A stretch of DNA of 64,000 nt, taken from positions 62,001 through 126,000 of the forward strand of contig VCJN01000938.1 of assembly GCA_006384855.1 (NCBI GenBank), in the 5' to 3' direction. This DNA is from Tetraselmis striata (Eukaryota > Chlorophyta > Chlorodendrophyceae > Chlorodendrales > Chlorodendraceae). This document shows, in pieces, positions 1-9,913 of the stretch. Positions within the stretch are counted from its first letter, which is position 1; the number at the start of each line of letters is the position of its first letter. The translations under genes were made by a program, and so were the position numbers. The notes under the pieces are model-generated. The model made no database searches. It saw only the letters and a list, made by a program, of their open reading frames with translations, and was not told where the DNA came from.

Positions 1-410
1 ATAGGCAAATTAACAATGATATTGGGGGGGGGGGGGGGGGGGGACCCCATGTCTGCCGTCGGGCGGGCGGTTGTGGCAAGGGTGCTTGCCTGCGCTGAGT
101 CGTCGCCGCTGATCGAGGGTGGCGGATTGTTGGACGCCGATGGGGAGCCGAGTGCGGCGACATTGCTGTCACCCAGTGTGTCTGGGGAGGCGTCTGGTGG
201 GGGGAGGAGGGGGGGGGGGGGGGCTCAGGGCCTGAAACGGCTGCGCTGGAGTGAGGGAGCTGCTGCCTGCGGCGGTTGGCGGAGAACGGCATAGAACAGG
301 GCACGGAACGCAGCTGCCACAAGGTGCCTCTGCGAGATGAATGAAAACCCGAAAGCGCTTACAATGCATGTTGCGTGCGCCATGGCAGGGGAGAGGGAGG
401 AGAGGAGGCC

Positions 411-440
411 GGGGGGGGGGGGGGGAGGGGGGGGGGGGGG
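411..440. repeat. Interrupted poly-G tract in intron
   Basis: G15-A-G14 on the plus strand. It lies directly downstream of the donor that ends the 943-451 exon, so the transcript would carry poly-C immediately after GTGC. A shorter G12 run at about 219-230 and a G20 run at 24-43 lie further along the same gene direction. Confidence 0.9.
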
Positions 441-450
441 AGGGGGGCAC

Positions 451-2997
451 CTGCACTGCAGATCTCTTCGGCACTGTCCTGCTGGACCACATCGCAGCTG
501 AGCTCCACCTCCGGGGGCGCGGCGCTCGGTGGTGCTGTGGGGGAAGCAGCGGCACAGGCGTGCGGGTGCAGCGCCGCTGAATGCGCCTGGCGCAGCTGGC
601 CCAGGAAGGCCGCCATCACCAGTTGCAGGCAGCTGTTGCCCGGCAAGCCGCCCGGCAGGTCGCCGGCCGCAAAGGGGAGCACCAGGCCGTGGCTACTGCA
701 GAGGGCGTCCAGCTCATGGAATGCGGCGGCGGCCCCCGCTCGCCCCGCCGGTTCGGAGCTGCCCAGGCAGGCCGCGGCCAGCTGTGCCAGCTCCACCCAG
801 CCCCAGGCCTCCACACTGGCTCTGTGACTCACACCCGCATCTGCCAGCTGCCGTTGCGCCCAGGCCAGGATGCTGGCTGGCTGCCCCGGGGCGTCAGGGG
901 TGCGCTCCTGGCCCTGTTGCTCATCTTGCTTCTCCAGAGCCACCTACACAGTGAATGCGGGTACTTTCATGGCGTTTTACACGTATCAATCCGTGTATGT
1001 TTGACACTACAGTAATAACCTAAATAAAACAAACAATAAATAAAAGTTTGATGAAAATTTGAAAAGGGTTTCATGAAGTAACAGATTAAAGAGCTGTTTG
1101 GATGACTGTGAACTTATTCTCTCTTTCCTTCTAAAAGGGGCAAACCTCCATCCACAACGCCGCACCTGGAGCACGACGGCGCCAAGCACGAGCTGCCCCC
1201 TGAGGCTCAGCCTGATCGGCTCCGCAGCAAGCAGCGCGCTGACGGCGTCCCCCCACACCTGGTAGCCGGCAGCCTGGCCCGAGTTGGGGGCCGGGGGGGG
1301 GGGGGGGGGGGTCCGACATCAGAGTTGAAAACCTGCCTTGAAATACCATGCAGCCAAGGGCAAAAGGTATGCATAGGTTCTCAAGCACGTAGCTGCACAC
1401 ATTGCCATGATATGCGCTGGGTTCCAGGTATCTTCCACGTATGAACGTAGACAGACAGACAGACAGACAGACAAACACAGAGAAACATGTGGCGCCGGAT
1501 CTGTACACTTACCTGTCAGCAACCCAATCTCTAGCTAAGTGGCTTCTGCCCCTTCGACGCCCTCCTCCCCCTTTGCAAGCTTCATGCACACACAGAGCTC
1601 CCTATCCGTTGCAGGGGAGGGGGAGGGGGGGGGGGGGGGGGACACCTCCAGGCTCGCCAGCGTCTCGCTCGCATTAGCTCCGGCATCCAGGCTGGCGTGG
1701 CTGCCGGGCAACCTAGAGCCAAAGAGCGCCGCTGCCGCAGAGCGATGCGCTGCGCCGTTCTCCAGCATCGTGAGCTTGGCCTCCTGTACAGCAGAGCCGC
1801 TTGCGTGAGCTAGCACAATGGGGGTGCAGGCAAGGGTCGAGCTGGCAACAGGTTTCCGGGCGGGGGGGGGGGGGGGGGGGGGGTACTCACCACAGAGGCA
1901 CTACTAAGGAGCATGCGCCCCACAGGATCATGTCGCCCTACGCCAGGTGGACAGGCAACGCCACGTGTCAGGAAGGGTGATGCAAGTCAGTGGCGCAGCT
2001 GCGCGTGTGAATCCCGACACACGGGTGTGGGGGCCGTGCGGACACGGGGAGTGGGAAGACCTTGGTCTGGGCAACCGGGTCGGTCAGTGCCTTGCGGGGA
2101 GGCGAGGAGCTTCGGAATGTTCATGTGAGTGGGGCTTTCACCTATTGATATAGGGATTATACATTTCCATACACATGTGCAAGCTACGGGCCAGTGGGCA
2201 GAGAAACAGTGATTGATCTGACATCTGGCCTCGTGCACCTGCCTGCAATGTCTCTCAAGACGCGTCCTGTGCAGCACAATCCGGTGCATTGGGAGGGGGG
2301 AGGGGACACCTGCTGCGGTGCCCAGCCATACAGCCAGGCTTGTCTGAGTGGCAGCCATCCAGCGCTCGTCAGGCAGGCCCAGCCCACAGGCCAGTAACTC
2401 CGCGGAGCCTGGCGGCCTCTTGTTCCACGAAGAGTCTGGGTGTGCGGGCTCTGCCGCCTCGCTTGCGCTCGGCTGGTGTTGCTTGGCAGTGGTGGGCCCT
2501 GGTGCGAGCAGCTCGCCGGTGGCGGACACATGAGGGCGTCCCGGTAGCGGGGTTACGGCAGGCAGAGGCTGGCCGCCGCCGCCTGACGACGGCAACAGCG
2601 GTGGCAGCGGCGGCGGTTGCGTGATGGGCTTGCTGAACTTATGCGCGTGGTTGTGCGCATAGTACTGGTAGATGGTGAGAAGCAGTCCCTCCAGCGTGGC
2701 GGTATCGCCGGCCGCAGCGGCATCCAGCACGCCAGGTGGCTGCCCCAGCCCCGCGGCATCAAGCTCGCCCGCCAGCGCTGCGAAGGTGGCGTCCTGTGGG
2801 GCAACCGCCGACAGCAGCGCGGCGGGCGCGGCAGATAGCGCGGGCTGGCTAGACTGCATCTTCGCCAGCGCAGCGCGCAGCAGACGGCCGTCCGCGCACT
2901 CCGCTACGCTGGGCGGCTTCCCCAGCCCCAACAGCCTCCCCAGCCACACCCGTAGCACCTCCAAGCTCACGGGCGCGGCCTGCCCTTTCACACGCAT
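451..2997 (-). CDS. Spliced gene with two calponin-homology-like regions (partial)
   Basis: Five exons join without a break in phase: 2997-2310, 1937-1891, 1783-1646, 1258-1166 and 943-451, all with GT-AG boundaries. The first exon encodes a helical stretch with LEVLRVWLGRLLGLG, then ADGRLLRAALAKM and later EGLLLTIYQYYA. This order resembles CH/HOOK-type domains, which bind actin, microtubules or motor adaptors. The last exon has a similar pattern beginning ILAWAQRQLADAGV and ending LQLVMAAFLGQL. A proline-rich linker follows the first region. The start at 2997 is the first ATG, but a CAG acceptor lies just upstream at about 3003, so a further 5' exon is possible. The gene continues left of 451; the next exon is unclear. 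Introns carry sense poly-C tracts directly after donors. The family call is by pattern only; an unrelated helical protein cannot be excluded. Confidence 0.5.
1293..1883. repeat. Three intronic poly-G tracts
   Basis: G19 at 1293-1311, G17 at 1625-1641 and G22 at 1862-1883. The last two begin only a few bases after the 5' splice sites at 1645 and 1890. In the sense (minus) orientation all three are poly-C. A (CAGA)n microsatellite lies at 1450-1473. Confidence 0.9.
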
Positions 2998-3387
2998 GCC
3001 GCCTGTAAGTGGCAGCCAACAGCGGGCGGTAGGTCAACGTTGACCCTGTGTCCGGTGGGCAGCCCCCCTAGCCCCCACTCCGCCCGCCCCCGCCTCGCGC
3101 GCACCCCCGCGGTGCAGCCCGCCGGAAGGAGGCGACCTCCCGGCGGCGAGCGCAAGGGTTCGTGACAAGCGGACGAGCCAGGCGGTCCGTCTCCGCGCGC
3201 AGGAGCGCCAAAGAGACAGCTGGCGGCGTTGCTCGTAGCTGTTTCCCGCTAGGCTAAACACGCCGCAACCCGCGCACTGCACTTCGAGGCGAGTGGGCGC
3301 CGGTCCCTGGTGATCCTCTGGGAAGTGCTCTGTGCGGCAGGCAGAGCCGGGTAGGGGAAGAGCTGTGGGGAACCAAGCGGCACGCGT
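2998..3387. other. Gap between CH-like gene and DIRS-order element
   Basis: GC-rich sequence with no convincing coding exon. It may hold the 5' end or an extra 5' exon of the minus-strand gene on its left: an acceptor-like CTTACAG on the minus strand ends at about 3003. Confidence 0.4.
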
Positions 3388-3594
3388 GAAAACTGTAGGG
3401 TTGGTTCCTTGGGAGGAACGACCTAGGAAACCCTGGGTTTTCGCAGCGCCGTCAGGGTTAAGTGACGACCCTGCCGGCCTGGTACGCCAGGACCGGCCGG
3501 CGCCGGTCCGGCGGCGCCCTTTATCCGAGTATAAAGGGCGGCCGCGGACCGGGGGCACCTTATTCAGTTGTTGGCACCCGACTATATTGTCTTC
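3388..3594 (+). repeat. Split direct repeat A1
   Basis: Matches A2 (6354-6555) from GAAAACTGTAGGGTT through CGACTATATTGTCT with a few substitutions and short indels. It contains nested palindromes around GGCCGGCGCC and a hairpin that embeds the TATA box. Confidence 0.85.
3530..3536 (+). promoter_or_regulatory. TATA box within hairpin of A repeat
   Basis: TATAAAG forms the right arm of the stem GCCCTTTAT/TATAAAGGGC. It lies about 150 bp upstream of the gag start. The same box is kept in A2 at about 6496, which fits an element promoter in the terminal repeat. Confidence 0.55.
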
Positions 3595-3682
3595 TACGAC
3601 TGGTACATTTTCGTTTCGTCTTCGACTACAAAATTTCAAATTTCTTCTGCGTTCTGTAGTGTGTTTGATCCCGGCACTCACC

Positions 3683-4736
3683 ATGGCTCGCTCCGCGAGT
3701 ACGTCTTGGGCGTGGCTCTTTGTCTCGCTCGTGATGCTGTCGCCATGCTTTCTCGTCTCTGTTTTAGCAGTAGACAAGTTTGAACTCGTTTGGAACGAGT
3801 TACTGGACTCCCGTAAAGCTCTTCGTGAGCAACTCGTTACGCGCGAAAGTCATCTCACTGTCCTAGGTGGCGACTCTCTACTTGCAGACGGGGTAGCTGA
3901 ATCTCCCTCTCTCGTCGCCGCTAGACAGGCAGTAGCTGATACTTCTGTTGCTCTACTCCGTATCGAACGAGAGGTTTCTGAGCTTAGGCAGGCAGTCGCG
4001 TCGTCGAGCGGTCCGCCCACTTCGGCTTCGGCTTCGAAACGCGTTGCGGAGGGGGACGTCGACTACGACCGCAAGGGCAAGAGACCAGCTCGACCTCCGG
4101 CTGTGGAAGCACCGTCTCGCACCATCAACGCACCCGAGGATGGTTGGTTGGACAAAGATGGTGAGGTTTACCGCCGCCATACCGCTGATGTTCGTATTCT
4201 TCAACGCGAACTAGACGACGACTTCCATGTCTATGATTTTTTGGCACCGGCGGAGGAGCCTCTGCGTGACTTGGTGGAGGACGGCACCGATCTTCCTGCA
4301 TCCTCGCCAGCTTCGTCTGCGGAGCTGTTCAAGACGATTAATGCGGCGCTGGCATTGTGTACCACTGTGGCTCTTCGGATTAACAAGCGTGGTAAGAAGC
4401 TGCATGTGGAGCACGAGTACATACGGCGCGGAAGTCGCCAAGGAGTTCGATGCAGTGGACCATCTCGGCGAGAAGGGCTGAGCGGACTACAAGGAGCTGA
4501 AGAAGGCGGTTGAGAAGGTCAAGGCCAAGAAACCTTCCTCTTCTTCTTCGCGCGCGAAGCCTTCTTCCTCTTCTCGCGAGCCCGAGTCTTTTCGCCGTGG
4601 GAGCGACAACCGGAGGGAGGGCGGCCGTCGCGAGGAGAAGTCTCCTTCTGGTCGGCCGTCTGCTGCGGACATCACCTGCTACCGCTGCCAGAGGAAGGGA
4701 CACTTCAGTAGGGACTGCCCGAGTGCACGTCGCTGA
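3683..4736 (+). pseudogene. Gag-like ORF with CCHC zinc knuckle, frameshifted
   Basis: The ATG at 3683 opens an ORF whose first 30 residues are strongly hydrophobic (WAWLFVSLVMLSPCFLVSVL), like a signal anchor. Next come a helical, probably coiled-coil segment, an acidic middle, and a Ser/Lys/Arg-rich tail ending in a CCHC knuckle, CYRCQRKGHFSRDC, at 4677-4718. The knuckle binds nucleic acid in Gag proteins. The ORF as read stops at 4513. A 1-nt shift near 4419 followed by an in-frame TGA at 4479-4481 separates the body from the knuckle frame, which ends at 4736. The hydrophobic N-terminus is unusual for a Gag; the true start could be downstream, or the segment may really target a membrane. 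The stretch 4737-5259 after it holds nothing I can assign. Confidence 0.65.
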
Positions 4737-5259
4737 AGCCGTGGAGTCTGCAATCCTACTGGCCTGGCCAGTGATGGTGTTTCTTGTAGCTGCAGTTAGG
4801 CCTCCGGGCAGATGTTAGCCCTCCTCCGGGAGCTGAGCTCAGGCTCGTGTCATAGCAGCTCTGATCTCCTCAGGGAGGGTCACCCGTTAGGTGGCGTATC
4901 TCCGAGAGATACCTCGTATGTAATACATATGATCTCCCCCTGCGACTCGGTGCTGCCCTTGGCAGTTGCCTCTGCAACTTTTCATAAGTTGGCCGGCGAT
5001 GCATTCGTGTAAAGAGCGGCACACCCTGTGTGACGATTCATATCTCCCGTTGTGTCGGAGCGATATTCAATTTGAAAATACTGTTATTTTCAGTTTCAGA
5101 CGATTTCGAATTCAAACTCACTGTTTGATTCATGCAGCAGTCATCCAGGCTGCTTGCTGGCCACTATGATGCTGTCTGTGGCGTTGGCATTTTGTAACGG
5201 TTTTAACGTCAGCTAATTTTGAGCTTTCTCATGAGCCGGCTCTGGACGTCATTTCCCCT

Positions 5260-5937
5260 GTGGAATCGGCCGGTGTTATCCGTAAAGGCTGGCAATTTTG
5301 GGACAGCTTCACTGAATCAGTCAGAGACAGTCAGGTCAGAGATTGGGTCAGGCATGGCTACCGTATGAACTGGGCTGTTGGTCCTGTGCCACCCAGTCAT
5401 CTGCCTTATCACCCTTCCGCGCTGCAGCACCCCGATTTTATTGATGGGCAGATCGCTTTGCTGTTGCCGCTGGGCCATATCAGAGAAGAACCTATGCGTC
5501 CTGTGGTGCTGAACCCTTTAGGTGTGGTCCCCAAACCCCATAGCATGGTGGACTCAGGCTGATCTGTGATCAGCGTCATGTCAACAAACACTTGGTTTAC
5601 ACTCTCTTCAGGGGGGAGTCTTTATCTAAGTTGTCAGACCTGGTGAATCCCGGCGACATGCTGACCAGCATAGATATGACTCAAGGCTATTACCATGTCC
5701 GCCTCCATGACTCAGCTGCCCCTCTCAGCGGGTCTGAATGGAGAGGAAAATTCTACACTTGGCGAGTTCTATGCTTTGGGCTGTCTGATGCCCCCCGCTG
5801 CTTTTCTAAAACTCATGGGAGTTCTGGTGCAACACTGGCGCAGTAGGAGCATCATGATGCTCTGCTATCTGGATGGCTGGCTGTTCATCTTTGGCTCTGT
5901 CAGTAAGGCACATAGTACGTGCTTCCGCCGCCACTAA
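5260..5937 (+). pseudogene. DIRS-type reverse transcriptase, decayed
   Basis: Three overlapping frames together give an RT palm: PLGVVPKPH, then LICDQRHVNKHLV, then SIDMTQGYYHVRLHD (the first catalytic Asp motif), FGLSDAPRCFSK and CYLDGWLFIFG. The last should be YLDD in DIRS-type RTs; here the second Asp is Gly, so the active site is lost. Two 1-nt frameshifts, near 5555 and near 5808, break the ORF. The upstream part with PPSHLPYHPSA and FIDGQIALLLPLG fits the RT thumb-proximal N-terminus of this order. No RNase H domain follows, because the coding sequence jumps directly to a recombinase tail. Confidence 0.75.
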
Positions 5938-6145
5938 CGCAGACATCCCGCTCACTACATGGGGCCAGCATGGTGGCTGGAAGTCAACCTCTGCTCAGCT
6001 CCGCTATATGGGGCTGGATGAGGAGCACGTTCTGTCCGCGTCGTGTGCGATCCTGTCACTTGCAAAAGAGGACGAACTGGACGATAGTGACGGTGACAGT
6101 TCACCATCCGACACTGACTCGGATACCTCCCGGGACACAACGTAG
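5925..6145 (+). pseudogene. C-terminal fragment of tyrosine recombinase
   Basis: The reading frame ending at 6145 contains HGGWKSTSAQLRYMG, which fits the C-terminal H-x-x-W ... Y signature of tyrosine recombinases of DIRS-order elements, where the Tyr attacks DNA. It is followed by an acidic Ser/Asp-rich tail. The upstream Arg-box part of the recombinase and the RNase H region are missing, so an internal deletion has fused RT to the recombinase tail near 5,925. I infer the family from this motif plus the split-repeat architecture. Confidence 0.6.
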
Positions 6146-6293
6146 GTCCCGTTCTAGTGGCAATTCTATACCCTGCCGGTATTGCCCCGTTCATGTGTGT
6201 GTTCCTGATTGAATATAATTCCCTGTATAATTGGGCTCACATATGTCCGTGTACGGGCCCCGCAAGACCGGCCATTGTTCTTTCATCTGTTGG

Positions 6294-6360
6294 GATCTTT
6301 TGGTCCGAGCCGACCCCGTACATTTTGATGCAAAATCTACGCTGTCTAGCTGAGAAAACT
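6294..6360 (+). repeat. Split direct repeat B1
   Basis: Matches B2 (6911-6993) from GATCTTTTGG through CTGTCTAGCTG with four or so differences. It abuts A2 at the shared GAAAACTGTAGGG core, as expected for the internal junction of a PAT-type element. Confidence 0.8.
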
Positions 6361-6555
6361 GTAGGGTTTCCTTGGGAGGAATGACCTAGGAAACCTGGTT
6401 TTCGCAGCGCCGTCAGGGTTAAGTGACGACCCTGCCGGCCCGGTACGCCAGGACCGGCCGGCGCCGGTCCAGCGGCGCCCTTTATCCGAGTATAAAGGGC
6501 GGCCGCGGACCGGGGGCACCTTCAGTTGTTGGAAGGCACCCGACTATATTGTCTC
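6354..6555 (+). repeat. Split direct repeat A2
   Basis: Second copy of A1 with small deletions. It keeps the TATA hairpin and the palindromic GGCCGGCGCCGG core. Confidence 0.85.
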
Positions 6556-6910
6556 CCACCCACCGGCCCGGAGACAATTATTCGCGTGTGTGGTACGTTT
6601 CCGGATGCTGCTCGATTTAGATTAGGGATAGTCTGGTTAGTTGTGAAAGCACCTGAGGTGGGGAGTGAATATCATTTTGATATACGTCATCCCACATGGG
6701 TGTTGCGTGTCCGATAAGCCCAGGTGCGGCAGCAATCAGTCAGACTTTCCCAGCATCTTAGCCGTGATGAGAGGCCGAGCATAGCGGAATGTACTGTCCC
6801 GATGAGCCATGTGATCGCGGGTGGCATGTAATTTACAACACCGGCGGGGGCTCGGGACGCGCGGCGCCTTTCCGGACACCATCCGGTCTGGCGGCCCCGT
6901 ACCAGTCGTG

Positions 6911-6993
6911 GATCTTTTGGTCCCAGCCGACCCCGTACATTTTGATGCAAACTCTACGCTGTCTAGCTGCGAAAACAGTGTGGTTTTCTTGGC
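6911..6993 (+). repeat. Split direct repeat B2 (right end of element)
   Basis: Matches B1 and ends in GCGAAAACAGTGTGG, resembling the start of A1. This fits the right terminus of a PAT/Ngaro-like element. Confidence 0.7.
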
Positions 6994-8089
6994 TCCCATA
7001 TGGTACCAGGTATGGGAGGCATATGGTGTATTCGAGGAAAATTGTAGAGGATATTGGACTGGATGGATATTTCACCAAACCCATCACTCATACCCCGCCA
7101 GTACGAGTACCCGCACCACCACCAGACTCCAGACCTACGCGGGGACAGATATATAGGGACTCCATATCACATATGCTGCCAGACGCGGTGTAGGGCTTGT
7201 CAACACGCAGAGCATATGTGAAGAATAATATACTAAAAGGCGCTCATTTTGCTGGCAACCTTTCATAGTTGCTGTTAGTGCTGTTTGTAGTGCGCATTTG
7301 TGAAAGCCCTAAATAAATAATATACTACCCGGGTAAAAGGCGCCGGCTGGAACATGCTGCAAAATGATCACTGGTCGCGCGGCAATCTGGAACGTCGTCA
7401 GCAAATAAATGGGTTTCATGTACATGATAGAGAGTGATGATCTTTTTGGTTACAGGGAGAGCCTCAATAAGATTTTGGCAGGATGGTTTAGCGAAAGCGT
7501 GGAGGGAAAACGGAGTCAGGGGGGGCGCTGCGTGGAACGCGGCGAAAACTGGAAGATGGCAGGCTCAGCTGTTATGGCTGCTTTTATGTCTACTCGTGCT
7601 GCACCCAAAAAGGGCGTAACGACAGGTGCCTAGTTCCCGTACCACTGAGCAGCACTTGTAGCTGAAAAGCGGTTAGGTCAAGGGAGGAAACCCCATAAAC
7701 TAGGTTAGATCAGAATGCACGGAAAGTACTGGGGAAGGAAAAAGAGAGTCGTTACAAAAAATATCCCATAGTCGTTACTTGGTTCTTTGCTACTCCCTGG
7801 CCATAAATTGCTGTCCGTGCGCCAGTCGTATAGTGGGTTTGGTTGCACTACTTAGCGACTACTGGGTGGAGTCTCGCGAAGGCAAAGCTACAGGTACTAC
7901 GGGCGGCAGGCCGGGGGCGAGCCAGTCGTCGTCGTCGGATGACCGGATCGTCGGGCACGCCTCCCCCCCCCGCCCCACCAAACAGCCATCCGTTTCCGCA
8001 CCAAGTCAACAGGCTGCAACTAGCGTCAGGCCGAGGAGTAGAAGTTGCTTTCCGTGTTGACGTATCGAAGTCTAACTAGAGTAGGGAAC
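6994..8089. other. Intergenic stretch, no gene recognised
   Basis: Short ORFs only. A local motif AATAATATACTA followed by AAAGGCGC occurs twice, near 7223 and 7317. The last part is the probable 5' flank and 5' UTR of the sulfotransferase gene; no clear TATA box is seen. Confidence 0.4.
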
Positions 8090-9169
8090 ATGAGGCGCAC
8101 AGCAGCAGATCGCCCAGGCCAGGCCGCCGCCGCGCTGCTACTGTTGCTCCGTCTTCTCGCATGTACCGTACCGACGGTCGCCACCCTGGACCGCTGTCAC
8201 ACTCCTGGACGTTCACACTCCGAGGCGCCGCCATTGGTGTACTATAATCGCGTCCCCAAGGCCGGCAGCACCACCGTTAAAACCTTGATATATCGATTGA
8301 GGAAGCAGAACGGGTATCTGCAGAAAGCGGCGCCCCCTGATATGTACTTTGACCACCCCGGAAGGGGGGCCAACGAGGACGCGGTTGTAGCCTTGTTCGA
8401 CGCTGCGCGCCGGGCAGGCAAGCCCGCCATCTACGACGTGCACTCACACTTCATAGACTTCATCATGTCGCCGGAGAAGCGAGAGCGCTTGGCGGGCGAG
8501 GTCTCCGACGTCCACTACATCAATGTATTGCGCAATCCCGTGGAGCGATATCGCTCCCACTGGTACTTTCAAACAGACCCCGTCTCCTTCCGCCCCGAAA
8601 AAGCGGCGGTAAACCTGCAACGTGCGCGCCTGAAAGACGCGAAAACAGGCTGCGGCTGCGCGGACATCTCCTTCAACGAGTGCATAGAGCAGGCGCACGT
8701 CAAAGGCTGCGACAAGCTCTGGGAGCAAGGGAACCCGGAGCATAACCCGCTGAACCTGTCCCGGCGAGCAGGTTCTCAGGTCCAATTTTTCCTCAGCGAC
8801 CAAGACTGCGAGGCTTACTTTGCTGTTAGCTGCAAGCCAGGCTTCGCGGCTCCGTTTGTGATTAAGGCCATGGCCCACATGGAGGAGTACACCGTCATCG
8901 GGCTGACCGAGCGCATGAAGGAAACAGTCGAGCTCCTGGAGGCGCGCCTGCCAGCGATCTTCGAAGGCGCTTCGCAGCTATATGCCAATATGACCCCTGC
9001 CCGCGTAACCCGGGTGCACCCCAATATCGCAGCCGCCGGCCCGCTTGTGAGCGAGAGAACAGAGGCCATCCTGCGCGGTAACCCGTGCAACGCTGGTGAG
9101 TTCATGCTGTGGGAACACGCCAAGCGCCTGTTCCATGATGCCACTGGGCTGGACGTCAGCCACTTGTGA
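8090..9169 (+). CDS. Heparan-sulfate 2-O-sulfotransferase-like enzyme
   Basis: A 359-residue intronless ORF. The start at 8090 is preferred over the upstream in-frame ATG at 8045 because it begins a classic type II anchor (MRRTAADRPG then a Leu-rich stretch, residues 11-30). Seen: 5'-PAPS loop PKAGSTT at residues 56-62; HSH at 118-120, placed like the paired catalytic histidines of the 2-O-sulfotransferase family; 3'-phosphate loop LRNPVERYRSHW at 147-158; cysteines at 188, 190, 198, 207, 240 and 248 that could form disulfides. Family knowledge: Golgi-lumen enzymes that move sulfate from PAPS to uronic-acid or related sugar residues of polysaccharides. In an alga the substrate is probably a cell-wall, scale or mucilage polysaccharide (inference). 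The length matches the family. All key motifs are intact, so it is likely functional. Confidence 0.85.
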   Translation: MRRTAADRPGQAAAALLLLLRLLACTVPTVATLDRCHTPGRSHSEAPPLVYYNRVPKAGSTTVKTLIYRLRKQNGYLQKAAPPDMYFDHPGRGANEDAVVALFDAARRAGKPAIYDVHSHFIDFIMSPEKRERLAGEVSDVHYINVLRNPVERYRSHWYFQTDPVSFRPEKAAVNLQRARLKDAKTGCGCADISFNECIEQAHVKGCDKLWEQGNPEHNPLNLSRRAGSQVQFFLSDQDCEAYFAVSCKPGFAAPFVIKAMAHMEEYTVIGLTERMKETVELLEARLPAIFEGASQLYANMTPARVTRVHPNIAAAGPLVSERTEAILRGNPCNAGEFMLWEHAKRLFHDATGLDVSHL

Positions 9170-9249
9170 GCATCCCTCTGCATAAGGCACAGCCCTCTGT
9201 GCGTCTCTTCCCCTGTCGAGCTACCTGATCTCGTAAGGATTGCGGGAGC

Positions 9250-9254
9250 TGTAA
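9250..9254 (+). terminator. TGTAA polyadenylation signal
   Basis: TGTAA lies 80 bp after the stop of the sulfotransferase gene, the usual signal and spacing in chlorophytes. Confidence 0.5.
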
Positions 9255-9388
9255 TATATGGCCTCTTACATGCGCCGTTCTCTAAATGACTGTCCATTCC
9301 AGCGGCAGAACGAAACGCCTGACTGTGCAAATGCGGAAGTGCAATTGCAGGCAGCGATGCACTCCATAGTCCGGCAAAGTGAGCATGT

Positions 9389-9450
9389 CCGAGCCACTTA
9401 CAGCCCGCTCCCTGATGGCGCCATCAGGGAGCGGGCTGAAAGTGGCTCGG
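9389..9450. repeat. 62-bp near-perfect palindrome
   Basis: Two 31-bp arms (9389-9419 and 9420-9450) meet without a loop at ATGGC/GCCAT with one mismatch. Weaker inverted similarity extends about 35 bp further on each side. It could be a foldback element or the 3' flank of a transcript. Confidence 0.9.
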
Positions 9451-9785
9451 ATATCCACAGTTTGCTGGACTGGGGGGAGCTTCCCACAGTGCTGCGGCTT
9501 AAGATGGAAGGCCGCACGCTGGGCCCAAGGGGCGCACGTCATGGGAGTTGCACCAGCATGAGCAGCTCCGGCACATCCGGGCTGCGAGGCAGGGACGCAG
9601 GCGGCAGACCAGCCTCGTGCTCCCTGTCCCCCAACGCCTCCTCCTCCTCCTCCTCGGCGATTGTCAGCACCTCTGCCACGGAGCCGCACGACTGGAGGTG
9701 CTGCGGACTCAAGCACGCCTGGGAGACGCCCGCAACTCAGACATGCCAGCTCCGTATATTGAAGATACGCACACATTTATAAACT

Positions 9786-9817
<32 letters not shown>

Positions 9818-9881
9818 GTATATATATATAAACAATGATGCACCGTGAGGTTGCATACCATGGCCGTTCTTTCATTTCGGG

Positions 9882-9913
<32 letters not shown>

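Larger units (their letters stand above)
3388..6993 (+). mobile_element. DIRS-order (PAT/Ngaro-like) retrotransposon with split direct repeats
   Basis: The layout is A1 (3388-3594), gag-like ORF, reverse transcriptase, tyrosine-recombinase tail, then B1 (6294-6360), A2 (6354-6555) and B2 (6911-6993). The A1-ORFs-B1-A2-B2 order is the hallmark of PAT/Ngaro-type DIRS elements, which integrate by a tyrosine recombinase through a circular intermediate rather than with LTRs and an integrase. A1 and A2 are nearly identical over about 200 bp. B1 and B2 share about 80 bp starting GATCTTTTGG. B1, A2 and B2 meet at a common GAAAAC core. The element is dead: gag and RT have frameshifts, the RT catalytic motif is mutated, and the recombinase is reduced to its C-terminus. 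RNase H was not recognised. B2 is displaced about 350 bp from A2 by unrelated sequence, perhaps a secondary insertion. Confidence 0.75.

Noticed and set aside
3034..3777. 247-codon minus-strand ORF over the A1 repeat
   Set aside because: It is antisense to the gag start and the repeat promoter, has no motifs, and is explained by GC-rich repeat sequence.
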